Source of the DNA: Scleromitrula shiraiana | Taxonomy: Eukaryota > Ascomycota > Leotiomycetes > Helotiales > Sclerotiniaceae | Assembly (NCBI GenBank): GCA_028455995.1 | Contig: JABELC010000005.1 | Coordinates: 62,001 to 126,000 of the forward strand | Reading direction: 5' to 3' | Length of the DNA stretch: 64,000 nt | In this document: one piece after another, positions 21,726 through 33,677 of the stretch | How the letters are laid out: each line of letters opens with the position of its first letter | Numbering within the stretch: position 1 is the stretch's first letter | Made by a program: the position numbers and the translations under genes | The notes under the pieces: model-generated | Seen by the model: the letters and a program-made list of their open reading frames with translations, nothing else | Told to the model about the DNA's origin: nothing | Database searches by the model: none

Positions 21726-23666
21726 TCTTATAGAATATTGCTGGACAAGACAGGCAAATCAAAACATACCGTGTCAACTATCTCTCTCTTTTAATAAATT
21801 GATGGTGCTGTGAATATAAGATTAAGGAGTTATAATACTTGAATGGAAAATACTCTGATAGTGAAAATAAACCATCTGCGCAAGAAATTAAATAAACAAG
21901 TAGAAATTGCTGAAACCCACTGTTCGATTTCTGTGTGGAATGCTTCTCTCGATTCACTATCATCTCATTTATTCCACCGCCCTCATTCACTCCAAAAAAA
22001 TCGACAAATTTAGAACCTCAACATCAAACGAGTAAAATTTAAAAAAATTCACTAAATTTCTGCGTGATAGAATTGTCGCGCGCCATGGTTCTCGTAAAAA
22101 ATCTCAATTCATTATGGGCATATTTGGCACACACCACTTGGTACATATACACATGCGATTGTTCTGAATCGAGTAACGAGGATCAATATCCAACCCTTCT
22201 TTAGATAATTAATAGATTTCAGTTTTTGGCCCTTCCTGAACTCACCAATCTTGTAGTATGTTAAGTTCAATATAATAAGCCCAGGTGAAGCCATAGGGTC
22301 CCCTTCCCGCAAGTGGTGTCATCCAAGCCTGGATGGCTGTCGAAATATATATCTAGCATACTTCTGTTGTACATCAACTAGATGTTCCAAGTATCTTATC
22401 TTTGAATGTTTACTATTAATTCAAAAACTTGAATGTATAGATAGCTGATTGTACATTAACTAAACGAACATTCAGAGTATCAACAATTCAAACGTCTCTG
22501 GTAATGAAGGGAGATTTTCGATCGTTTAAATTCCATCTTTTTCGAGCTGATAAATAGTATTCTTCGGTAAAGGATGCTTGAATACTATTGGAAGAGTGTA
22601 TCGAATTCCGAGAATAGAGGCTCCTATACACGTCTTTTCCATACAGTTACACATGCTCTTATATATATAAAGACAATTTGATTCCAGAGAGGAATAATAA
22701 CCAAGATAACCAATCTTATTGCCGAATAGCTAGAAAACCACCAAATGTAGGACTGAACGTCAGGGATCTCAAAAGGAGGTCACAGACAAGCAAACGGGGC
22801 AACATCCTTTAATCCCTTTTCAGCAACATCCCTCATGTGATAATGGATTCAGAACCAATTATACCCCATAATCTTCATCATCTTACCATCCGTCGAACAA
22901 GCCGCTCATGGCGAGGGTTGTGGAGATGAAAAAGGAATCCAATAATTCGGTTTCTATGTTGAGTTGTTGAGTTGTTGTTTCTTGGACTGTAAGAAAAATG
23001 ATGATATTTCATCGAAAAAGAAGAAGATATTGAGCCTCTGGGGATACCGGTATATGATCCCCTCATGATTGTGACTGATCCTTCCGAATAATTTGGCCGA
23101 GAGGTGGGGAAATCACACACTAAAGAACCCTGGAGCTTAGGGGTTTGATTGGGGAAAAAGGAAGCTTAACTTGATAGATTTGGCGGCAGCCCGGGGGGCA
23201 CATGCTAAAATGCCTAGACTAGGTATTATATCTAATAGAACTAGAGGTTAATTGTACGGATAATCAGACCTACGATAAGGAAAAAACATCCAAAAGTAAC
23301 AAGAAGGGGGAGATAGGAGAGATATCTACATATCATACAGTACTTCTTTTACAGGACTTGATCCCCTTCACTCAATCACTCAATACTTGAAGTACCTTGC
23401 ATGTTCATCCTATATTCATCATTCTATTCAACGCCTTATGGGAATCCATGCATCCTATCAAATACCGCTTACATGTACTGATATAGGCAAACTGCGGTTT
23501 GTCCGACATCAACTCAACTTATATTTTAGATTATTTGATGAGTTATTCAGGCGGATGATTATATTTTATCCTACGACGGCTACGTATACAATGCGTATAT
23601 CAACAACATCAACTCCAAATGATTTGAATCAATTAAAAGGACTCATATGATAGGTTTGCGATCAAC
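21726..23666. other. Long spacer upstream of the NDT80-like gene
   Basis: 1.9 kb, AT-rich, with no frame above 90 codons and no similarity I recognise. It probably holds the promoter and a long 5' leader of the NDT80-like gene, as is common for regulators. A possible spliced micro-ORF at about 22107-22312 on the minus strand was considered and not accepted. Confidence 0.4.
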
Positions 23667-25562
23667 ATGGCTGGTTATGATACTTTGACTATCTCATCAA
23701 TAACTTCAAACGATATTCTACGATTAACGACACCAGAACTTGGGAATCACCAATTCAATATGGATTCTTTTGATCATGACCTTAATTTCGAGACGGATGA
23801 TTTGTTGTATGCTCCCACAGAAAGAAATTTCGGGAGAAGAAGAGAACCACATACTGACGTCTTTGGGAGTAGGGATGATATGAACACAGGAATATCCAGC
23901 CATGTATTGCCATTTACACCGTCCCATGAACTATCCGACGGGTTCTCTACTACCTTTGAAGACCCCTTCTCCTACCAATCCGGCGCATTTGAATCTCTCT
24001 TAGAGGAGAAAAACACAGATAATCAGGGCGAAAGTAATTCGAGCGATCCAGATAACAAGTTATTGGGCTTTGGAGGTCCGATAATAACAGCATCCGCTCT
24101 AGATGACGGAGGACAAACATGGCCAGGAATGTCAGCAGAATTGTATGGGATGTTCTTCGTAGCTGAAGATGTATTTGGTGGAGAAACAGCTGGAAGGCCA
24201 ATGGAATTGACATGTTATCGGCGCAATCTATTTCAGATATCTGGAACCATTACATTATCTCGAACAATCAATCGGATGATGAATGAGCAAAATCAACAAA
24301 TTCCAATATACGATTTGACTGCGACAATATCCGCACTTGAGAGTATTGATGGGAAAGGTACAGAAATTATAAGTGTACCATGGAAGACATCACATATGAC
24401 GACTTCGGAAGATAAGGCCGGAGCAGCACCACCACAATGGCCTTTAGATCTAACTATGAACCCGGAGCTGGATCCCTCCTGCGTTGTTATACCTATTGCT
24501 TGGAAAAGATTACAATTCAAGCATGCGACGGCAAATAATGGTAGAAGGAAAGGATTACAACAGCACTATGTTATACAAATAAATCTAATGGCTACATTAG
24601 CTAACGGAGAGAAGGCGAAATTGGCGGAAATCCGATCAGGACCCATCATTGTGAGAGGAAGAAGTCCGAGGAATTTCGACAGCAGAAAAGACGTTCAATT
24701 GAGTGATAAGAAGATAGAAGCCAAATCTAGAACCTTGAGTTCTAGTGATTCGGGTGGAGGACCAACGGTGAAAGTTGATCCGGCTAGTAGTCAGACCTCT
24801 TATAAATTTTATGCGCCCAATTCTATTCAGGTATGTACATTCCTCTATTCCTATTTTGTATAAAGTATCAAAGCTAAACAATTATTAGACATCACTAGAT
24901 TTACCAGATTGGTCTACTCTTTCCTCCGTATCTCTACCCTCACCTTCCGAACCACCAAAAACTTCTCATCGTACTAAAAAAGCCGCTGTCTCATCCACGA
25001 CTTCACAGAATCGTCCTCCTGTACCTAAAGCTCGGTGGAAAGCAGACCCGAAACCTTCTCCGCAATCATCATCAGCAGCAGCTCCTATAGATCTATCACT
25101 TGCCGATGACGATTCAGGACTAGCCTCAACTTCTCAATCACACTCTACCTCTAGACATTCGTCGAGTGTGTCAGAGAGAGATAGAGATAGAGGGACTGCC
25201 CATAAATATGGTACTGACAGGGACAGTAGCGGAAGTATGAGTTCCAAGTCAAGTACAATGAAGAAAGCAGTCAGCATGAATAGTCCAGAAGATAACGAAG
25301 AGGCTTTATATGAATATTTCCCACTAAGTTTGGATGATTGGTTCGTTTCTTATCTTTCCTGCTTTATTATATATTGTTGGCTCCTGGCTTCTATGAAGAG
25401 GGCTTCAAACAACTGAAAGCTCACCACTAACGATAAAATAGGATGCCACCCGTAGACGCCATATATCGACCTCACGTAGTCCACCATACCATCATGCCAG
25501 CGGACATGAAAACACCACAGGGCAAAACTAAAACGAAACGATATTTCGCGGCCGACGATTGA
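23667..25562 (+). CDS. NDT80/PhoG-family transcription factor
   Basis: Three exons, 23667-24830, 24889-25340 and 25442-25562, encode 578 aa. The second donor is the rare GTTCGT, but the codon it splits joins to give the family motif. The Ig-fold DNA-binding domain spans about residues 135-342: LLGFGG, ELTCYRRNLFQISGTITL (180-197), VVIPIAWKRLQFKHATANNG (273-292), then HYVIQINLMATL and SGPIIVRGRSPRNFDSRKD (324-342). The last segment holds the basic residues that contact DNA in Ndt80. A Ser-rich linker leads to a conserved C-terminal box EALYEYFPLSLDDWMPPVDA with IYRPHVVHH, spanning the last splice. Family members control meiosis, sexual development, protease secretion or nonself recognition (Ndt80, FSD-1, VIB-1/XprG); which of these this is cannot be settled by eye. 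An upstream non-coding or coding exon is possible. Confidence 0.92.
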
Positions 25563-25981
25563 TGACGATGAGGGGGTTTTGGGCTGGAAATGGTAATGGC
25601 AATGGAATTGCTACTGGGGTGAGTTTATGGAATTATTGGATGGAATTATATACCCGTTGGGAAATACCAGATATCATAATGTATGTGTATATCTATTTTG
25701 GTGATGATGGCTCAGGGTTGTACACTATACTACATGAAAATTGCGGGAAGGAAAGGGATGCGGGTGCAAGCAAGCAGGCACGTGCATTGATACATGGTGT
25801 GTTGGTAGACTTTGATAGTCAAGGAAGGATAGATATTCGAATATCCTGAAATATTGGACAATGTGTGTATGGTTACAATGAACGATGAATGAAATACTCG
25901 ATTACACTATTTTGGGGCCTTGGCTTTTGGTTTCTGAAGTGGATGGTCTAGACAATGTACGAATGTGCTCGAGGAGTAAAC
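25563..25981. other. 3' flank of the NDT80-like gene
   Basis: About 420 bases with a 96-codon open frame (25559-25849) that overlaps the NDT80-like stop. It has no family resemblance and is best read as 3' UTR. Confidence 0.4.
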
Positions 25982-26458
25982 TCACGATTGAATGACCTCA
26001 ACATGAACGTCACCTACTTCGATTGTCGGGATTGGATCAACAGCTATCAGATATCCATCCGAGCTTCAAAATATAGGGTGTTATAATAAGTAAACATAGA
26101 TCATATCATGGATAAGTGGTTACCGATCTCCTTCCAAAGGGGTCAATGGAATATGATTACCATTCAAATTACAATACAACATGTACGACAATATTTGATC
26201 AGTATCATTATCAATCAACCCAGAAATATGAATACTAATCAGAGAAATATACCTACGTAAATATAGATGATAACCGCCAGTCATGTCTAGGCAGCCAAAC
26301 AGCGATAGTGTACTAAGCGCATATCGTGGCTTGTACTATGGTTTCAAACGCACAGTTACATGTATAATTTCTTGTTCTACGTATATTTTTACGTGTTCTC
26401 GGAATTGGCAATACTTAGGATATATGAGAATCTTGCAGTTTATCCTGGAGTACTTTAG
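25982..26458 (-). pseudogene. Relic of an unrecognised protein gene (C-terminal part)
   Basis: On the minus strand one frame from 26458 to 26124 reads as protein-like sequence and joins, through GTAACC...GAAG (intron 26123-26064), in phase to a last exon 26063-25982 ending VGDVHVEVIQS and a stop. The frame is interrupted by TAG at 26336-26338 between VRLKP and YKPRYAL. It is preceded by TGA at 26459-26461, upstream of which coding-like sequence continues. Both stops could come from single C-to-T changes (CAG to TAG, CGA to TGA). Readable parts include SIHISGLIDNDTDQILSYML and GNHIPLTPLEGD, with alternating hydrophobic residues typical of beta strands. No start codon is found and the family is not recognised. 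If the TAG were an intron acceptor, part of this could still be a live gene. Confidence 0.45.
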
Positions 26459-29001
26459 TCAAATGGACGCCGCGCTTCTCCTAACTGTATTCTTTCGTCT
26501 GCTGTGCGCGCGTCAGGCTTGAATAGATACTTGGGATGCTTGTTGCATACTCGGTACAGGCTGTGTTGTGTTGAATATTGTCCAACAATTGTCAATATAT
26601 AATTGTCTAGATCATGGCAGTCGTTCTCAAACTCATGTCTCTATCTTCAAAGAATCATACTTTCACTATATCTCCATAACCAAAAAAGAACAAAAACATC
26701 ATGGCCGGGGATAGTAACGCGAGAAACACGAGCCACATCCGCTTTGACGAGTCACGGCTAGATGAGATATTCAATTGGAACTTTTCTTGAGTTACAATAT
26801 CTCGTTTCTAGATGTCCATTTCAAATAAAGATATTCAAATAGCGCATACATATAGTTGACACTGATTCAAACCAAATAAACATCCAACCCCCAACAGATA
26901 ACCTTGGAGATAAGCTGTTCTTATCAGTCACTCACTAGAACTACATATGAAAAAAATGCGGGGTGACCCCGCTGCTCCAAAAATGGTTTTATGGCCAACA
27001 CTCGAGCACTCCAGTACCAAGGTCTACAACTCTGTTTGTTTACTTCGCTAATGTCATACAAATACAAGTCCTACATATGTTGATATTTGAGACGTGCTAC
27101 GTTTCCTCTCTCCTCTTGATTCATCAACCATACACCTTAATCGCTCACTCACTCCTTACAAGCAAATCCAAGTCCAAGTCCAAGTCCAATCTAAGTCCCT
27201 GACTCGGGTATGCGCTACTACCGAAAGTTGACGTAAGAGATTGATGTCTCGTCAGCATTTGTAATCATAAAGATCGCCCGGATACCGTACAGTACACCTC
27301 ACCGCCGCAATGCAACAAAAATGTGCACTTTCATTCACCTGTAAATGCAACTATCCGAAAGTTCAACTTGTCACATGTTCAAGCTGAAAAAGATGAAGTA
27401 AGTACTGTATACAATTGTAACCTTATTTTAACCAAACCAAACCCAACCCAACCCCCCTCCTCCTTTCTTTTTTTTTTTCTTTCCTGCGAGCTGTCCTACC
27501 CCCCCCCCCCCCCCCCCCCAAAAAATCCCACGTTCAAAAGGCTGAAGCTTCAAGCCACCCAAGAGATACTTTTATGCGATACAAATGAATTTGTCTCAGC
27601 GCCAATTTCGGAATTACATAAGTGAAATCCCACCCACCAGCAACACGCAAGATAAAAACTCCCCAGTTCCATGTTCCTGAACACGCATACAGACAATATA
27701 GAATTTGTATGAAGATTTTTTGAGAGAGAGAGAGAGAGAAAATTAGGAGAAATCCGTACATGTCAAATAAAAGTTCGACTTGACTTTCTTTGTATGACCA
27801 ATAAGTACTAGGATTTCTCGAAGTTTTTCGAATTTCTTTTAGCAAATAATCATGCATTACACATGTTTATTTATTATGGTAGGAATGTTTACGGAAGTAT
27901 ACAGTGCTGTATCATGATGTTTAAAGGTTGTGGGGTGCTTTGGAAGATCACCACGAGATATTAAAGATTAGAATGAATTTCGGTTAAAGTCTCAAGTCTA
28001 ATAGACTCTTGAGTAATTAGATAGACTTTTGAGAAGACTGTAAGCACCTATCGATCATATATCGGGAGTCTTCAGAATATAAACAACCTAACAGTAATCA
28101 ATGATTGGTATCGTATATAGAAATCCCCGATTAGTATCTTTTCTAAGTGGTTAAGATTATGTAGATACAGTAACTACATAAATCCGTTTCCCCCTCCAAG
28201 CTCCAAGCTCCAAGCTTCAACCAAGACTTTCTTACATGACAAGTTAAAGGTTACAAGGTTACAAGGTTCGTTTTGGTGAAAAGATAGACAATTTGAAAAG
28301 GGTTTGTGTATCCCTGTGAATCTCTTCTACTGATAAGGAATTTCTAAATGTTCAATAATAGACTCGATAGACTATGACAAGCTTTCGAAAAGATGGGATG
28401 TTTATTTGGTTACATACTACACATAACCTAGTATCGATTTCAAAAGATCTCCAGGAAGGAAGTTTCAGTTAAGTAACATCTTGTTGACTTGGAACCAATG
28501 ATATCCTCTAGGTTACGAAATATTACGTATGAAAATATCTTCATTGGTACGATTCCTTTAGACCCTGTGTGAGCTTCATGTTAAAGATGCATTTTCTGGT
28601 GTCATCAAACATATGTTTGGATTATCTTTTGACCATAGCTTCAAATTTCGACATACTTGAGCGACTCATGGTGGGTTGAGATTTAGAAGGGGAAGAAGGG
28701 ATCGCAGGAAAAGGTATGCAAAAGAGTCGAAAAGAAAGCTAGGGGGGAATCGGAAAGACTCAATCTTTGTGTAGCTTTTCAAGGTTTTTGATTGTAATTT
28801 GTATGCAGTGTGCCCAAGGACTTTCTAGAGGTGGTTAGACACCCATCACCGGCAATGCAGACGCGAGGTACGGATTAATTGATTAATGTTAAAATAATTA
28901 TTTTAGATAAATAGATTGATATCGAGAGACCCTTCCCTGAAAAATGTACATATCGTGTCTATCTTATTAATAGTATTCTCACTAAGTATCCTTAGTATCA
29001 T
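26459..29001. other. Gene-poor AT-rich region
   Basis: 2.5 kb without a supported gene. It holds an uninterrupted run of 21 cytosines (27499-27519), a short (AG)n at about 27721-27740, and small direct repeats (GCTCCAA at about 28199-28217; GGTTACAA at about 28247-28268). Confidence 0.45.
27499..27519. repeat. Homopolymer C21
   Basis: Twenty-one consecutive C on the + strand (G on the minus strand), preceded by a T9 run at about 27470. Likely unstable in length and in sequencing; no function is implied. Confidence 0.9.
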
Positions 29002-29373
29002 TCACTCCGCCTTATCTTGCAGGAGAAAGAGAAAGAGAAAGAGATGTGAGGGAGCAACAGATGACACAGTTGTCAGCGTGGATTTGATCACTCCAATATG
29101 CCCTACTAAGCTCTTGATTTCTTGACTCGGACTTTGTTTGACTTTACCTAAATTCTAAAGATTCGTTATATCAATAAATTTCATATCTATATACTTACGT
29201 ATTGCTTGTCCGAGCTCAACTTGACCATTATCAAACGGTTTCTTGATATCACTTTTTCTTAGATCTACCCAAGCCTTTTTTTTGTCTTCCGAACTTCCTT
29301 TTTCATATTTCATTAGATACGACTTACCTCTCTTGGTTTTGATTTCAGTCATTTCAATGACGTGGAAAACCAT
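29002..29373 (-). CDS. Doubtful small two-exon gene (106 aa), unrecognised
   Basis: Exon 1 (29373-29199) starts with ATG and encodes a convincing hydrophilic stretch (TKRGKSYLMKYEKGSSEDKK, then KAWVDLRKSDIKKP). It ends at a perfect GTAAGTATAT donor. With the acceptor TTTAG at 29148-29150 the phase is kept and the frame ends at 29002. The second exon is less protein-like, including a Leu/Phe run derived from a CTTTCT tract. It could be a real lineage-specific gene, a relic, or a false join. No family is recognised. Confidence 0.25.
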
Positions 29374-30204
29374 TCATTATCTTATTCTCCTTCAATCACT
29401 CGCTGGTACATGCAGTGGAGATAGCCATTGATATCAGTTTTCCTCGTCTCAATCTTCAATATTAGATCAATATCTGAAACGGTGGAAAGAGTGGAAAGAG
29501 TGGGAGGAAGAAACAAAGGAAGAGGGAAATTAAACACTTATATTTATCTATCTATCTATCTAGCTAAATATTATCCCGCAATTTCTATATTGTGGGTGGC
29601 TTGGATATTTATCTTCTTATCTATCCGTTGAAGAACGACCGGGCTCTCTTGCAGATTATTACAGATTTGCAGGGCATTGGCAACAGACGACACCACATTT
29701 TTCCCACCTTCAAGCCCTGATAAGCGTCTCTTGAATATCTATTTGGGTTACGTTCCATCAAGGATATTTAACAGGTCATTGGCAGAAGTAGAGTGTGGAT
29801 ACCGTTCGATAAGCAAAAATCCAGTTGCTGTTTCTCGAACCACTCAGATATCTCCATCTTGCTGGACTTCTCCGTTAGAAACAAGAATCTGAAATCTCAC
29901 TGCCGTCATACACATCACTAGACCATTCTTATCGGTTTACCAAAGCCAAAAAAAAACTCGGCCGTCTTAATTCGCAGGTTTCGCGTTTCTCCGAGAACCG
30001 CTACAGGGGGACATCCCACGAAATCAATTTACACACAAACCGTTCGGTGGCAGTTCTATCTAGCTGCAGATTTTCGGCGGAGTCAACCGTAAAAAGTCCA
30101 GAGCAAGGTCATCCGGCTACGCAAAGACTTGCGATTCCGGTGCCTGGGTGTGGATGATCTTGTGTATGGTACAGAAATTATCGACCCACTCGAGCTTTGT
30201 CAAT
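29374..30204. other. Upstream region of the TamA-like gene
   Basis: About 830 bases containing a (TATC)n tract at about 29545-29565 and the promoter and leader of the zinc cluster gene. In-frame ATGs at 30154 and 30166 precede the chosen start, so a slightly longer N terminus is possible. Confidence 0.4.
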
Positions 30205-32697
30205 ATGTCGACCCCAACTTCTATAGCACGTACTTCTCCGAGTGCCATTGCTTCCAGAAAACCTCACTTGGATTCTATTCTCAACGATACACCTAGTAAT
30301 TCTGCAAGCGGGAGAGATATATCGAGTTTGTCTGCAAGTGTTAGTAGTTCAGCATCGATGGATTCAGTAAATAATATTAGGAGTCGAAAAGATAGACCCT
30401 GTGATGCTTGCAGGAGGAGGAAAAGTAGATGTGTGATTAATGAGGGGCAGCCAACTTGTGTCTTATGTCAGTTCCATTCTCAGGATTGTACATTCATACA
30501 AAGTCCTCAACCTAGGAAAAGAAAGTTAAATAATGATGGAAAGGAGGAGTCTCTTGCTAAAAGAAGGTACGGAAGTTTATATTTTTAAGGTTTTGATGGT
30601 TTTTGTTGGCGTCCAAAATTTGACAACCGAATATTTACTGACAAAAATTCCTTTGATAGATCACCAGATCGAAATTCTGAAAGAAGAAACAGAACAGGCG
30701 AATCTAGTACATCGAGTACAGGAGCGACAAACTCATTAACTGAAGATATGGCAAATATCGGAGGGCCAACCTTGTTAAAAAGAACTCTTGGTCTGCAAAA
30801 TGATCGATACAGTCAGTATATTGGACCAACCACAGATTTCGAGCCATCACTTATCGATCTCTCGCCATTCGATCCACAAGACGAGAGTTTATTATCGAGA
30901 GGAACGTTGAGGAAAGTTAGTGATGTGGATACATTTTTAATGCTCCCAGACCATACCACACCAGGCCACGAACATCAAATCGATGATGTCGACGCAATAG
31001 AAGATCTTGTAGCACCACATGGACCCATCCTACTCTCACTATACTTTCGTATCATTCATCCCAACTTTCCCGTTCTTCAAAAAAATGTATTCCTCGAAAA
31101 ATACAATCGATCATACCGAGAATTTTCTCCCCCTCTTTTAGCAGCCGTATATATCTTAGCAATCAACTGGTGGGAACACAGCGAGGAACTCTCCCATCTT
31201 CCTAGACCCGATGTTAAAGAACTAGAGCGATTAGCACGAGTTACTTTAGCAGATGCAATGTACAGGCCCAAACTATCTACCGTACAAGCAGGACTTCTCT
31301 TATCACAAGCCCCGGAAGGAGATCAATGGGCGCCAACCGCGCAACTAGTTGCCATATCCCAAGAACTCGGTCTCCATCTCGACTGCACGAACTGGAAAAT
31401 CCCACCCTGGGAGCGTGGTCTGCGAAAGCGTCTTGCATGGGCGCTATATATGCAAGATAAATGGGGAGCACTAGTGCACGGGCGACCTTCCCATATATTT
31501 TCTTCCAACTGGGCCGTGCAAGCCCTTTCCATTAACGATTTTTCGGATATCGAAAATGACGAGACGGATAATGACGAAAACAACGAATATGAACGTGAAC
31601 GAGGACGTCTCCTTTTCATTCAAATGATTGTTCTCTCGAAGATTCTTGCAGAGGTGCTCGATACTTTTTATACGCTATCAGCCATGTCAAATGTAGCCAA
31701 CGCCGGAGCGCAAGGAACACATCTCGTATTGCAACTTGCGAAACCGGTGCAACTGAAATTGAAAGATTGGTATGCAGCTCTCCCCAGCTGTCTCCGTATG
31801 GATGCGACTTCCCCCCCTCCGTCATCTGACGGAAAGGATAAATTATCTTCAACCGGATTTCTTCATCTCGCATACTTTGCTACGGAAATAACTCTCCACC
31901 GTCGCATTATTCGCTCTTTAACCCCTTCCTCTTCATCCTCCTCTTCTTCAACCCCCCACATCAAACAGGAAAACCCAACTTCTCCCCCACAGCTAGAACC
32001 TTACATCCACCACATATGTCGATCAGCCGCTAAAACCCGTCTCATATCCGCCATGGATTTTGTAAATCGCCTCACGACCTCTCATCTCCGCTCATTCTGG
32101 TATTTTGCATCCAAAACCAACTTCGCATTGATAGGAACGTTTGGAAGTTTATTGTGGGCGACGGCACCGGGTAGAGAGGAGGCCGATTGGTACAGGAGGA
32201 GATTGGGCGAGTACAGGTGGACGTTGGGCGTTAGTTGTAAAGGTAGCGGAGGAGATGGGGCAGATGGCAGTGGAGGATTAACGAGATTCGCGATGGGGAT
32301 GTTGGATACGAGTACGGGGTTATTGAAGGGATTACCCGAGAAACCGGCGTTGAGTAGGGTGGCGAGTGAGGGGGATGTAGGGCTAGGTATGAGTATGAGT
32401 ATGGGGATGGGTGGGATGGCGGGGAGGAGGAACTTCACGGCGGGGAGTTTACCGATGATTGGGAGTGGGAGTGGAGGGGGTTTTGGTATTGAGGGGAGAA
32501 GGGGTGAGGGACATACAAATGGTGGGAGGGGTCATGGTAGTGGTATTGGAAATACTAGTGATGAGAACATGGCGGGGTTAAACAGTGGATTAGTAAGTCC
32601 AAGTACGAGCGTGAGTAGCAGTACTGATAGTCATGGTGGTGGGTATGAGGGAGCATACATGTTACCGCCCTCTCGATTTGTGGATGAAGGATATTAA
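30205..32697 (+). CDS. tamA: Zn2Cys6 transcription factor, DAL81/TamA-like
   Basis: Two exons, 30205-30566 and 30660-32697, encode 799 aa; the intron is GTACGG...GATAG and phase is kept. The zinc cluster has Cys66, 69, 76, 85, 88 and 95 (CX2CX6CX8CX2CX6C), in the setting DRPCDACRRRKSRC and then CVLCQFHSQDCTFIQSPQPR, which is the Dal81/TamA form. Next comes GGPTLLKRTLGLQNDRYSQY with IGPTTDFEP, and the fungal middle homology domain (about 270-470: LYFRIIHPNFPVLQK, AWALYMQDKWGALVHGRPSH). Dal81/TamA is a nuclear co-activator for nitrogen-source genes (urea, GABA, amino acids), working with pathway-specific factors. The C-terminal 190 residues are Gly/Ser/Met-rich and encoded by a G-rich strand. 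The start at 30205 is chosen for the MSTPTS beginning. The symbol rests on motif recognition only. Confidence 0.85.
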
Positions 32698-33677
32698 AAC
32701 GAATGGAATGGAATGGAATGGAATTAGGAGTTGAATTTGGAATCTTGGTTCATTTCATTGAAAGGAAGCGAAAGAGCGAGCGAGCAAAAAGGAAAAGGAA
32801 AAGGAAAAAGAAAAAGAAAGGGAAAAGGAAAAAGAAAGGGAAAAGGAAAAGGGAGTTGGAAGATTCACGAAGTTACGACTTTCGTTACAAGAATGACGAA
32901 ATGAAAAATAGCCAGCAACCTGCTTATGTTATGTTATTTTATGTTATGTTATTTTATGTTATGTTGTATTTTGTTGTTGGAATAGAATTTGGGTATTGTT
33001 ATTACTGGGCTGTTATTACCGGGTTGTTATTACTGGGGGCCCTGAAGCGAAAATATTCTTTTCTTTTGTCTATACTCGAGTATACCAATATTTATAAATT
33101 GATCACTTTTTTCTCAATATAAATTGATCTCGATCGTCATCAAGGGTAAATAAATAAACATTGGTTAAAATCCTATGAGTGTGGGCGAACCTAAATTCGG
33201 TTATGTATTCGTAAGAATGTGAAGATATGGTATCATCGACAACTTATACTTAGGAGAAGTTCAAGTACGGCTTTCGTATATGATCATAGTTGGATATAGA
33301 TATAGATATAGATATAGATATAGATATACTTTTGGAATATAGAAACAAGGTAATTATTTCAATGCCAAAAACAGTTAAATGTTGGAATCATTCTAAATAA
33401 CTGTATCCTCTTGCCGAAATTGTATATCTAAATTAAGTAGCCATATATTGGTTGGTACCCCATCTGTAAAAGAAGGATATTAAATGCTTGTAATACATAT
33501 AGAAGTCTAATAGCTCCAATCTATATCCAATAATTTCTATGTTTGAACATCGAAACGCAATCGAGCATTGGTCCTGATCCATCGCGATGTCTTGAGGAGG
33601 TTTAGAGTCAAAAAATCCATGCCTCAATCACTTGATGGTGTATGTAGACAACGTCATTATACCTACCTCACCAAAAA
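32698..33677. other. Convergent 3' spacer with simple repeats
   Basis: Between the stops of convergent genes. It contains GGAAT repeats (about 32703-32722), purine-only AAAGG tracts (about 32787-32850), TTATGTTA repeats (about 32924-32965) and an (ATAGAT)n tract (33294-33327). A 139-codon frame at 32703-33122 is a by-product of the purine tract. Confidence 0.55.
33294..33327. repeat. Hexanucleotide microsatellite (ATAGAT)n
   Basis: Five to six perfect tandem copies of a TATAGA/ATAGAT unit in the convergent spacer. Confidence 0.85.

Noticed and set aside
22107..22312. A possible spliced micro-ORF on the minus strand (GTGAGT donor, Cys-containing second exon)
   Set aside because: It lacks a convincing start codon and the phase depends on an arbitrary acceptor choice.
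25559..25849. A 96-codon + frame after the NDT80-like gene
   Set aside because: Overlaps the stop of that gene, has Gly/Asn repeats and no family similarity; best seen as 3' UTR.
32703..33122. A 139-codon frame rich in Lys, Arg and Glu
   Set aside because: Produced by purine-only AAAGG repeats and TTATGTTA repeats; not protein-like.
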